Part shown: positions 15,900 through 23,588 of the stretch, one piece after another
Position numbering within the stretch: position 1 is the stretch's first letter
Layout: every line of letters starts with the position of its first letter
NCBI GenBank assembly: GCA_949051815.1
Contig: CARQVR010000017.1
Location: 1-55,493 of the forward strand
Source of the DNA: an uncultured Lachnospiraceae bacterium
GTDB lineage: Bacteria > Bacillota > Clostridia > Lachnospirales > Lachnospiraceae
Length of the DNA: 55,493 nucleotides
Direction: 5' to 3'
The notes under the pieces: generated by a model
The model's database searches: none
What the model was told of the DNA's origin: nothing
What the model saw: only the letters and a program-made list of their open reading frames with translations
Position numbers and translations under genes: made by a program

Positions 15900-16060
15900 A
15901 AAACCCTGACTGCACATAAAAGCGAAGCGGCCGCGGACGGCGGCGCGGAGGAATATGGTATAAAGTGCGGAATTACGGCGGTTTCGCCGCAGCTTCGCAT
16001 TTTGTATAGAAACTAAAAATTTGACTTTTGATCACAAAGTCGGAAGGAGAGAGTTCAATT

Positions 16061-17425
16061 ATGAAAAAGAAAGTATTGGCAACTTTACTGGCAACAGCAA
16101 TGACTGCCGGCTGTCTGGCAGGCTGTGGCGGCGGCGCGGCTGAGACGCCTGCGGCGGAAGCTCCGGCAGCGGAAGCGCCTGCAGCAGAGGAACCCGCGGC
16201 GGAAGAGCCGGCAGCAGAGGAGGCGCCTGCGGTAGAGGCTCCCGCGGCTGCGGCAGAGGGAACAGACCCGATTGCAAACCTGATTGCAGCGACGACAGGT
16301 ACGGTAACACTTAAGGTATGGGCTTCTGAGGAGGATCAGGACCTTACCACCAAGCTGCTGGACGAGTTTAAGGCAGCTTACCCGGATGTAACATTTGATA
16401 TTACCCTCGGTGCAGAGAGTGAGTCTACCGCGAAAGATACCGTTCTGACGGACGTAGAGGCGGCTGCGGATGTGTATGCATTTGCGGATGACCAGATCAA
16501 CGAGCTTGTAAAAGCAGGCGCACTGCAGGAGGTAGCGGCAAACTACACCTTCGATGTAGTGAATGAGAATGCAACCGGCGCTGTGGAGGCGGCTGCTGTG
16601 GACGGAAAGGTATACGCTTATCCGATGACGGCGGATAACGGTTACTTTATGTTCTATGACTCTTCCGTATTCTCCGAGAGCGACGTACAGTCCCTGGAGA
16701 AGATGGTTGAGGTAGCAGGTGCGGCAGGCAAGAAGATCGCGATGGATATTTCCAACGGCTGGTATATTTACGCATTCTTCCAGGGCGCAGGCCTTGAGCT
16801 GACACTGAACGATGATGGTCTTACCAACACATGTACATGGAATGCAGCAGGCGGTACGGATGTAGCGCAGGCAATTCTCGATCTGACGGCGTCAGGCGTG
16901 CTTGTAGATATGAGCGACGAGGATATGGCTACCCAGATTGCAGAGGGCAATGTGGCAGCATGTGTAAACGGTACATGGAGAGCAGAGACGGCAGCAGAAG
17001 CATGGGGCGACAACTATGCGGCAACCAAGCTTCCTACCTTCAAGGCGGGCGGCAAGGACTGCCAGATGTCTTCTTACTCCGGATATAAGCTGGTTGGCGT
17101 AAATCCGCACTCCGCTAATGTAGGCTGGTCGATGCTTCTGGCAGAGTTCTTAACCAACGAGGCAGCACAGACGGCAAGATTTGAAGCAAGAGGCCTTGGC
17201 CCTTCTAACCTTGCGGCAGCATCTTCCGATGCGGTAATGGCAAATCCGGCTATCTCCGCTCTGGCAGCGCAGGCAGCATATGCGACACCTCAGCGTGTAG
17301 GCGCCAACTTCTGGTCTCCCGCTGAGACGCTTGGACAGATTCTTGCATCCGGTAATCCTGACGGAACCGATCTGCAGGAGCTTCTGGATACGACGGTAGA
17401 GGGTATCACGGCACCCGTTGAATAA
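16061..17425 (+). CDS. Sugar ABC transporter substrate-binding lipoprotein
   Basis: 454 residues. ATG 16061 follows GGAAGGAGAG; an in-frame ATG at 16028 would spoil the signal peptide. Lipobox LAGC (Cys about 22) is followed by an Ala/Pro/Glu-rich spacer (about 27-75, repeated PAAEE/APAAE). The binding domain starts at VTLKVWASEEDQDLTTKLLDEF and continues as a MalE-type family 1 binding protein, with Trp/Tyr-rich sites such as ISNGWYIYAF. It captures an oligosaccharide at the cell surface for the permeases downstream. Maltodextrin is suggested by MalE likeness and the GH13 gene; galacto-oligosaccharide by the GH53 genes. A partial terminator follows, which would give more of this protein than of the permeases. 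Confidence 0.9.
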   Translation: MKKKVLATLLATAMTAGCLAGCGGGAAETPAAEAPAAEAPAAEEPAAEEPAAEEAPAVEAPAAAAEGTDPIANLIAATTGTVTLKVWASEEDQDLTTKLLDEFKAAYPDVTFDITLGAESESTAKDTVLTDVEAAADVYAFADDQINELVKAGALQEVAANYTFDVVNENATGAVEAAAVDGKVYAYPMTADNGYFMFYDSSVFSESDVQSLEKMVEVAGAAGKKIAMDISNGWYIYAFFQGAGLELTLNDDGLTNTCTWNAAGGTDVAQAILDLTASGVLVDMSDEDMATQIAEGNVAACVNGTWRAETAAEAWGDNYAATKLPTFKAGGKDCQMSSYSGYKLVGVNPHSANVGWSMLLAEFLTNEAAQTARFEARGLGPSNLAAASSDAVMANPAISALAAQAAYATPQRVGANFWSPAETLGQILASGNPDGTDLQELLDTTVEGITAPVE

Positions 17426-17443
17426 CAAATTATATAAAAACAG

Positions 17444-17475
17444 AGAGGGTGAGTGGTGTTCACTCGCCCTCTTTT
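17444..17475 (+). terminator. Leaky terminator between binding protein and permease genes
   Basis: AGAGGGTGAGTG (17444-17455) pairs with CACTCGCCCTCT (17461-17472), with one G-U pair, and is followed by TTT. Such hairpins usually lower expression of the permease genes relative to the binding protein. Confidence 0.7.
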
Positions 17476-17510
17476 AAAAAGAGAAGGTTACTTCTGGCAT
17501 GGAGGTTCAT

Positions 17511-18938
17511 ATGAAGAAGGCATTAAATGCGATAGGAAATTATTTTAAAAATATTGGAATTGCCTTTGTCAGGGGAGATGTGTGGGTTAAGTTGTCAGCG
17601 GTTCTGATGGGCGCGGGCTATTTCGCGAGAAAACAGGTAATTAACGGTATTATCATGTTTTTGGTGGAAGCGCTGTTTGTCGTGCTGTGTGCCGGCTATG
17701 CGGCTCCAAACCTTGCTAAGTTCGGAACGCTCGGCACAGTGCAGTTTGAGCAGGTGTTTGACCCGCTGACTATGACCAGTACGGTCAACGACTATGATAA
17801 TTCTTTTCTGATTCTGTTGAATTCCATTATGGCACTGTTCCTTATTCTTGTATTTGTTTTGTTCTGGATCGCAAACATGAAAGCGGTTTACCGCCTGCAG
17901 GTTCAGAAAGAAAACGGAGAGCACATCAATACCTTTAAGGAAGATGTGCAGGCGCTGTTTAACGAAAAATTTCATATTACACTGCTTACCCTGCCGGCAA
18001 TCGGTATCATTCTGATGAATATTCTGCCGATTCTGGTGCTGGTGGCAGTGGCATTTACCAATTATGACCAGCAGCATATGCCGCCCAGCGCTTTGTTTAC
18101 ATGGGTGGGATGGTCAAACTTTAAGAATCTGTTTACGGATTCCGTGACAGTGACTTTTGGGTATTCCTTTAAGAAAGTATTAGCTTGGACACTGGAGTGG
18201 GCGGTGCTCGCTACGTTTACGACTTATATCGGTGGTATCCTGCTTGCCAAGTTTATCAATAATAAGAAGACGAAGCTGCCGAAGATGTGGAGAACGCTCT
18301 TTATCATTGCCATCGCGGTGCCGCAGTTCGTGACACTGCTTCTGGTGAGAAACTTCTTCGCAGACAGCGGTATCGTCAATACCTTCTGTACGAGCATCGG
18401 TCTCACGGATTTCCTAAAGAATGTGGGCCTTGTTCCCGCGAATCTGAGTTACATTCCGTTTCTGACAAACCCGGGCTGGGCGAAGGTGATGATCGTCATT
18501 ATCAATATCTGGGTCGGCATCCCTTATCAGATGCTGATTGCAACGGGCGTACTGATGAACATTCCCGAGGATCAGATTGAGAGCGCGCGAATCGACGGCG
18601 CGAATCCTTTCCAGATCTTTGTGAAAATCACAATGCCGTACATGCTTTTTGTAACCGGGCCGAGTCTGATTACGGACTTTGTCAAGAATATCAACAACTT
18701 TAATGTCATTTATCTGCTGACGCAGGATGTGTATGTCACAAGCGACCAGCTTCTCGCAAACTCCAACGCGAAGGAGATCGATCTGCTGGTGACATGGCTG
18801 TTCAGGCTGACGAACGAGTATTACAACTATAAGATGGCGTCCGTGATCGGTATTATCGTATTTATCATCTGCGCGGCGTTTACACTGGTTACCTTTACAA
18901 GAACAATCAAGGGAGATAAGGAGGAGGAATTTCAATAA
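17511..18938 (+). CDS. Sugar ABC transporter permease, MalF type
   Basis: 475 residues, long for the family because of an N-terminal region with extra membrane segments, as in MalF. ATG 17511 is chosen because GGAGG lies 5 bases upstream, inside the short stretch after ATG 17499. The EAA loop that contacts the ATPase reads EDQIESARIDGANPFQIFVKI (split here as about residues 350-370). The protein forms the import channel with the next gene's product. No ATPase gene is present; a shared MsmK/MalK-type ATPase elsewhere is usual in such Firmicutes. The stop overlaps the next start by one base. Confidence 0.9.
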   Translation: MKKALNAIGNYFKNIGIAFVRGDVWVKLSAVLMGAGYFARKQVINGIIMFLVEALFVVLCAGYAAPNLAKFGTLGTVQFEQVFDPLTMTSTVNDYDNSFLILLNSIMALFLILVFVLFWIANMKAVYRLQVQKENGEHINTFKEDVQALFNEKFHITLLTLPAIGIILMNILPILVLVAVAFTNYDQQHMPPSALFTWVGWSNFKNLFTDSVTVTFGYSFKKVLAWTLEWAVLATFTTYIGGILLAKFINNKKTKLPKMWRTLFIIAIAVPQFVTLLLVRNFFADSGIVNTFCTSIGLTDFLKNVGLVPANLSYIPFLTNPGWAKVMIVIINIWVGIPYQMLIATGVLMNIPEDQIESARIDGANPFQIFVKITMPYMLFVTGPSLITDFVKNINNFNVIYLLTQDVYVTSDQLLANSNAKEIDLLVTWLFRLTNEYYNYKMASVIGIIVFIICAAFTLVTFTRTIKGDKEEEFQ

Positions 18939-19780
18939 TGAAAAAGACGATTCAGGCTATTTTAAGACACGTTGTTCTGCTTCTCCTTGCAGTGGTGTGG
19001 CTGATACCGATTCTCTGGCTGTTTGTTACCTCGTTTAGCGGGTATAAGGGAATCAACACCTCACACTTCTTCCCGGAGACGTGGACATTAGACAATTACG
19101 CGCAGTTATTCCTGCGTGCGGATTCCATCGTACAGTACAACAAGTGGTTTATGAACACCTTTGTAATTGCGGTCTTTACCTGTGTGATCTCTACCATTCT
19201 TGTGCTGATGGTGAGTTATACCATGAGTAAGCTGCGGTTCCCGGGCAGAAAGTCGCTGATGAGTTTCAGCATTATCTTAAATATGTTCCCGGGCGTGCTT
19301 TCCATGATCGCTATTTACTTTATCTTAAAGACCTTTAACCTGACAAACAGCCATATCGGCATGATTATCGTGTACTCTGCGGGCGCAGGTCTTGGCTTCT
19401 TGATCTGTAAGGGCTTCATGGACACGATTTCCGTCTCCTTAAGCGAGGCGGCAAGGTTAGAGGGCGCATCCGAGGCGAAGATTTTCTTTAAGATTATCAT
19501 TCCTCTTTCCAAGCCCATCATCGTGTACACGGTTATCAGTTCTTTCCTGATACCCTGGGGCGACTTCGTGTTTGCGAAGCTGATGTTAAATTCCGGTATC
19601 GCGACGGACTGGACAGTGGCGATTGGCCTGTTTAACATGCTGAGCAAGTCCATGATCGCGAAATATTTCTCCGTATTCTGCGCGGGCGGCGTGGTGATAT
19701 CCGTGCCGATTTCGATTCTGTTCCTGATTATGCAGAAGTTCTATGTGGAGGGTATTACAGGCGGTTCTGTGAAAGGGTAA
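18938..19780 (+). CDS. Sugar ABC transporter permease, MalG type
   Basis: 280 residues, normal length. About six membrane helices; the EAA loop reads SLSEAARLEGASEAKIFFKI. The C-terminus EGITGGSVKG is the typical MalG/GanQ ending. The start overlaps the previous stop (TAATG) and AGGAGGAGG lies upstream, so the two permeases are made together and pair as the transmembrane core of the importer for oligosaccharides. The substrate cannot be read from the sequence. Confidence 0.92.
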   Translation: MKKTIQAILRHVVLLLLAVVWLIPILWLFVTSFSGYKGINTSHFFPETWTLDNYAQLFLRADSIVQYNKWFMNTFVIAVFTCVISTILVLMVSYTMSKLRFPGRKSLMSFSIILNMFPGVLSMIAIYFILKTFNLTNSHIGMIIVYSAGAGLGFLICKGFMDTISVSLSEAARLEGASEAKIFFKIIIPLSKPIIVYTVISSFLIPWGDFVFAKLMLNSGIATDWTVAIGLFNMLSKSMIAKYFSVFCAGGVVISVPISILFLIMQKFYVEGITGGSVKG

Positions 19781-19803
19781 GGTCAGAAGCAGAAGCTTTT
19801 TGG

Positions 19804-19902
19804 GCGCGGACGGAAATCCATATCTCCGCCGCGCTCCTACTTTGTAAATCAGGCAGGACTATGGTGGCGCAAGCTGTACTTGTTAGTGCAGCTTGTTTGT
19901 GT
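19804..19902 (+). terminator. Two hairpins after the importer operon
   Basis: GCGCGGACGGA (19804-19814) pairs with TCTCCGCCGCGC (19823-19834) with a small bulge. AAGCTGTACT (19871-19880) pairs with AGTGCAGCTT (19885-19894) and is followed by GTTTGTGT. The second is the better terminator candidate; both U-tracts are poor. Confidence 0.5.
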
Positions 19903-19963
19903 CTGCAAAGAAAGGTTTACATAAATGCAGAATTTAAAAGAAATCAAAATGGAGTGTGATGAG

Positions 19964-21784
19964 ATGAAGAGAAGATATATAAGAACTCTGGCGGGAATAT
20001 TGGCGGCGGCTCTGGTTCTTCCCGGATGCGGCGGGACGGAGAATGGCAAAAACCCGCCAGATACAGTGTCGCAGGGGCAGGAAGCCGAAACGGACGACGC
20101 TTCGGCAGACGGGGGAGACGTGGCGGATGGGACGGCCGCAGGCACAGACGCCGCAGGTGAGGGCGCGCCTGCAGACGGCAGTGACGCAGGGGAACAGGAG
20201 GCGGAAATATCCGCTGCGGAGCCGTGGGAGGAAAACCCGCTGCAGATCATAGACGACAACTATCGAACCTACTATGAAGTGTTTGTCTATTCTTTCTGTG
20301 ACAGTGACGGGGACGGCATAGGGGATTTACAGGGATTGATTTCCAAACTGGACTACATCAACGACGGGGACGATGCCACGGACACGGATCTGGGCTGTAA
20401 CGGGATCTGGCTGATGCCGGTGAATCCTTCGCCTACTTATCACAAGTATGACGTGGCGGATTACTATGCCATAGACGAGGCATACGGTACGCTGGAGGAT
20501 TTTAAAGAGCTGCTTTCTGCGTGCGACAAGCGTGGGATCAGGGTTATCATGGATCTGGTGTTAAATCACAGCTCCTCGCAGAATCCCTGGTTTCAGGAGG
20601 CGTGCGCCTATCTGAAAGGTCTTGGCGGCGCACAGCCGGACGCAGCGGACTGCCCTTATTTTGATTATTATCATTTCTCTAAAGAGCAGGGCGGTGGATA
20701 TTATCAGGTGGAAGGAACGGACTGGTATTATGAGGCGCAGTTCTGGTCGGAAATGCCCGACCTTAATTTAGACTGTGAACCCCTGCGGGAGGAGATTGCG
20801 AAAATCACGCAGTACTGGCTGGACATGGGGGTGGGCGGTTTCCGTCTGGACGCGGTAAAAGAGTTTTATTCCGGTGCGCCCCAGTCCAATATTGCCTTTC
20901 TGGCATGGCTGACTGATACAGTCAAGAAACAGAAACCAGACGCTTACCTTGTGGGCGAAGCGTGGCTTGATATGGCGGACTACGCGCAATACTATGAGAG
21001 CGGCATCGACAGTGTTTTTGACTTCGCGTTCGCGGACAAGGACGGCATTATCTCCAGGGTGCTCAACGGCTCACCGGCAACGAAGTATGGTGCGGCGGTC
21101 GCTTCTCTGGACGAGACATTTGGCGTTTACAACCCGGATTATATCGACGCGCCATTTTATACCAACCACGATATGGGCAGAAGTGCGGGTTACTATGCGG
21201 GGGAAAACTCTGCCGCGCAGACCAAGATGGCAGGCGCCATGAATCTGTTTATGGGCGGTTCGGCTTTTCTCTACTACGGGGAAGAGCTTGGCATGAAAGG
21301 CTCCGGCAAGGACGAGAACAAGCGGGCGCCTATGTACTGGAGCATGAACCCCGACGCAGCGGGCATGTGCGACGGGCCTGCGGATATGGAAGACGTGAAG
21401 ATGAAGTTTGAGAGTCTGGAGGAGCAGGAGAAAGACGGGACTTCCGTTTATCAATATTATAAGAAGGTTCTCAAAATCCGGAACCAGAATCCGGAGATTG
21501 CCAGAGGGAAGGCAGAGTATGTCCTTGCGGGGGATTTTCTGGCGGAAGATACGAAGGAAACCGTCTGCGCCATCAAAAAGACTTACGGGGATTCGGAGCT
21601 TCTGCTCGTGTTTGTGACGGGGCCGGAGACAGAGGAACTGGATCTGACCAGTATTACCTTAAACGGAAAGCAGATTGGCGCAGAGACAGAAATCCGCGGT
21701 GCGCTTGTCACAGGGGAAGAAGAAATTCGTTTTGAGAACGGTAAGGCTGTGATGCCAGGATTTTCGGTGCTGGCGCTGAAATGA
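19964..21784 (+). CDS. Lipoprotein alpha-amylase family enzyme, GH13
   Basis: 606 residues. ATG 19964 is chosen because GGAG lies 9 bases upstream and the signal peptide then has normal form; in-frame ATGs at 19925 and 19949 add a polar stretch. Lipobox LPGC (Cys about 24) is followed by an Asp/Gly/Ala-rich spacer to about residue 85. The GH13 barrel begins at YYEVFVYSFCDSDGDGIGDL and carries region I DLVLNHSS, nucleophile Asp in GGFRLDAVKEF (about 296), acid/base Glu in LVGEAW (about 331) and TNHDMGR (about 403). GH13 acts on alpha-glucans. It follows the importer genes, suggesting supply of maltodextrin to that importer. Confidence 0.92.
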   Translation: MKRRYIRTLAGILAAALVLPGCGGTENGKNPPDTVSQGQEAETDDASADGGDVADGTAAGTDAAGEGAPADGSDAGEQEAEISAAEPWEENPLQIIDDNYRTYYEVFVYSFCDSDGDGIGDLQGLISKLDYINDGDDATDTDLGCNGIWLMPVNPSPTYHKYDVADYYAIDEAYGTLEDFKELLSACDKRGIRVIMDLVLNHSSSQNPWFQEACAYLKGLGGAQPDAADCPYFDYYHFSKEQGGGYYQVEGTDWYYEAQFWSEMPDLNLDCEPLREEIAKITQYWLDMGVGGFRLDAVKEFYSGAPQSNIAFLAWLTDTVKKQKPDAYLVGEAWLDMADYAQYYESGIDSVFDFAFADKDGIISRVLNGSPATKYGAAVASLDETFGVYNPDYIDAPFYTNHDMGRSAGYYAGENSAAQTKMAGAMNLFMGGSAFLYYGEELGMKGSGKDENKRAPMYWSMNPDAAGMCDGPADMEDVKMKFESLEEQEKDGTSVYQYYKKVLKIRNQNPEIARGKAEYVLAGDFLAEDTKETVCAIKKTYGDSELLLVFVTGPETEELDLTSITLNGKQIGAETEIRGALVTGEEEIRFENGKAVMPGFSVLALK

Positions 21785-21844
21785 ATGGCGGAATAGTGCA
21801 AGCGCCAAAATGCGACTTTGGAGCATTTTGTATGCATCAGACGT

Positions 21845-21866
21845 GACAGTGAAGCCGAAGGCTGAA
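21845..21866. repeat. 22-bp dispersed repeat, copy 2
   Basis: The stretch ACAGTGAAGCCGAAGGCTGA plus AC is the reverse complement of 8450-8471. It lies 60 bases after the GH13 stop codon. Confidence 0.6.
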
Positions 21867-21899
21867 CTGTTAAAACGTGACAAGGGAAATGAATGTGGC

Positions 21900-21928
21900 T
21901 TGAAATTCCAGTCGTTTTGTTTTAAAAT
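21900..21928 (+). promoter_or_regulatory. Promoter of the OFA transporter gene
   Basis: TTGAAA (21900-21905), a 17-base spacer and TAAAAT (21923-21928). The leader is about 90 bases and contains GAAAGGATAACAGG just before the start. Confidence 0.7.
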
Positions 21929-22024
21929 GGTAGAGGTTAGAAACAGTTTTGTGAGAGGGTTAGATCCTGTTATCATTGACGGGGCATCTGACTCAATATA
22001 AACGAAAGGATAACAGGTAAAAGT

Positions 22025-23326
22025 ATGAAAAACTGTCAAAACAAATGGGTGCGTGCCGCGATCCCGGCATTGCTCCTGCACTTCAGTATCGGTACGGTGT
22101 ACTGCTGGTCTATCTTTAGTCAGGAGATCGCTGACTACATAGGATTTTCCAAGGCAGCTACAGAGTGGGCGTTCAGCTTCGCTATTTTCTTCCTCGGCAT
22201 GTCCGCGGCATTTCTGGGCAACGTGGTGGAGAAGGACATCCACAAGTCTTCCCTGATCGCAACGATCACATTTGCCCTTGGTATGGCGGGCACGGGTTTC
22301 TTCATTTATTATGGAGGCACCCATCCGGGCAGCGTTCTCGCTCTGGTAGGTATTTATATCTGCTACGGATTTATCATGGGTGTCGGACTCGGAACGGGCT
22401 ATCTGTCTCCGGTAAAGACGCTGATGCTTTGGTTTGAGGATAAGAAGGGGCTTGCCACAGGTCTGGCGGTAGCAGGCTTTGGCGGCGCGAAAGCGATTGC
22501 AAGTCCCATCATGCAGGCGCTCCTTGCCAATCTCGGAGAGGGCGGCATTTACAAGATGTTCTACATTCTTGCAGCGGTTTATTTTGTAATGATGTTTGTG
22601 GGTCACCTCCTTCTGGCGAAGCCGGCAGGCTGGCATGAGCCCCAGAAGAAGGAAAAGGGACAGGGTATCATGGCTACCATCAAAACCCGTCCTGTCAGCA
22701 ACTATGTGGGTATCTGGCTGATGTTCTACATCAACATCACCTGCGGTCTTGCACTGATCTCTCAGGAGAAGATGATCGTGAAATGTATCGGCCTTGCCGG
22801 TGTGGTGGGCGTGATCTCCACCGTATCCGCGATCTTCAATGCGGGCGGACGTCTCGGCTTCTCTGCGTGGGCGGATCTGATGAAGGACAGAAATACAATT
22901 TACAAGCTGATCTTCGTGCTCTCAATTATATTTACCGGCGCGGTTATGCTTACCGGCGGTATTAAGAACGGCGAGGGCAATATGCTTCTGATCATTCTGG
23001 TGCTGGCGCTGATCTTTATGGTAAATGCCGGATACGGCGGCGGATTCTCCAATGTGCCGACCCTGCTTTCCGACCACTACGGCATGGGCAGCATCAGTGC
23101 AATCCACGGTATTACCCTTTCCGCATGGGCGTTTGCGGGTCTTACCGGCAACCAGATTGCGACCCTGATCGTGAGCAATACGGGCAGCTTTATCGAGGAT
23201 TCGCACGGAAATATGGTGAATCCCGTGGGATACCAGAACGTGCTGTACTTTACAATCGTGCTCTATATTATCGCACTGTTGATCAGTCTCTTCCTTGTGA
23301 AGCCTGCAAGTACGGATAAAAAATAG
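22025..23326 (+). CDS. MFS transporter, oxalate/formate antiporter (OFA) family
   Basis: 433 residues with about 12 hydrophobic helices. The N-terminus LLHFSIGTVYCWSIFSQEI, the loop GVGLGTGYLSPVKTLMLWFEDKKGLATGL and NAGYGGGFSNVPTLLSDHYG are typical of OFA-type MFS carriers of small carboxylates, such as oxalate/formate exchange. The C-terminus ends in a short basic tail. The gene is monocistronic between a good promoter and two terminators. The real substrate is not readable; no oxalate-degrading genes are nearby, so an organic acid exporter or exchanger is the safe call. Confidence 0.88.
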   Translation: MKNCQNKWVRAAIPALLLHFSIGTVYCWSIFSQEIADYIGFSKAATEWAFSFAIFFLGMSAAFLGNVVEKDIHKSSLIATITFALGMAGTGFFIYYGGTHPGSVLALVGIYICYGFIMGVGLGTGYLSPVKTLMLWFEDKKGLATGLAVAGFGGAKAIASPIMQALLANLGEGGIYKMFYILAAVYFVMMFVGHLLLAKPAGWHEPQKKEKGQGIMATIKTRPVSNYVGIWLMFYINITCGLALISQEKMIVKCIGLAGVVGVISTVSAIFNAGGRLGFSAWADLMKDRNTIYKLIFVLSIIFTGAVMLTGGIKNGEGNMLLIILVLALIFMVNAGYGGGFSNVPTLLSDHYGMGSISAIHGITLSAWAFAGLTGNQIATLIVSNTGSFIEDSHGNMVNPVGYQNVLYFTIVLYIIALLISLFLVKPASTDKK

Positions 23327-23346
23327 ACGAATACGGTACATATTAT

Positions 23347-23370
23347 CGGGCAGGAAAGTTTTCCTGCCCG
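23347..23370 (+). terminator. Terminator after the OFA transporter gene
   Basis: CGGGCAGGAA (23347-23356) pairs perfectly with TTCCTGCCCG (23361-23370); the following T-tract is interrupted (TTATGTTT). Confidence 0.7.
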
Positions 23371-23411
23371 TTATGTTTGCAACAGATTAACGGTTACATG
23401 TGCGTTTGCGC

Positions 23412-23450
23412 AGCAAAAACCCCGGAGGCCTGGCCTCCGGGGTTCTTGCT
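23412..23450. terminator. Second, very stable hairpin terminator
   Basis: AACCCCGGAGG pairs with CCTCCGGGGTT around CCTGG, extended by AGCAA/TTGCT on the outside. It can act on both strands and lies between convergent genes. The stretch from here to 23588 holds nothing else I can support. Confidence 0.75.
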
Positions 23451-23588
23451 TGTGTAAAAGGGGAATTCTTCGGAATTGCTATTGCCGACTTGACTTCCGT
23501 GATCAAGTCTGTTATTACTATACCGTTTTTTTCCCTGACAGTCTATAAGTATATTACAGAAGAATAACACTATATTAGCGAATCAAAC

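Larger units (their letters stand above)
15641..16060. other. 420-bp divergent regulatory region of the importer
   Basis: No gene is seen. It holds a possible operator (15773-15782), a promoter (15788-15817), the palindrome CGAAAATTTCG (15843-15853), two tandem palindromes (15856-15899), a GC-rich imperfect stem whose AAAAGCGAAGC and GCTTCGCATTTT ends lie about 15916-16005, and the RBS GGAAGGAGAG for the binding protein. The transcribed leader would be about 235 bases. Confidence 0.7.
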
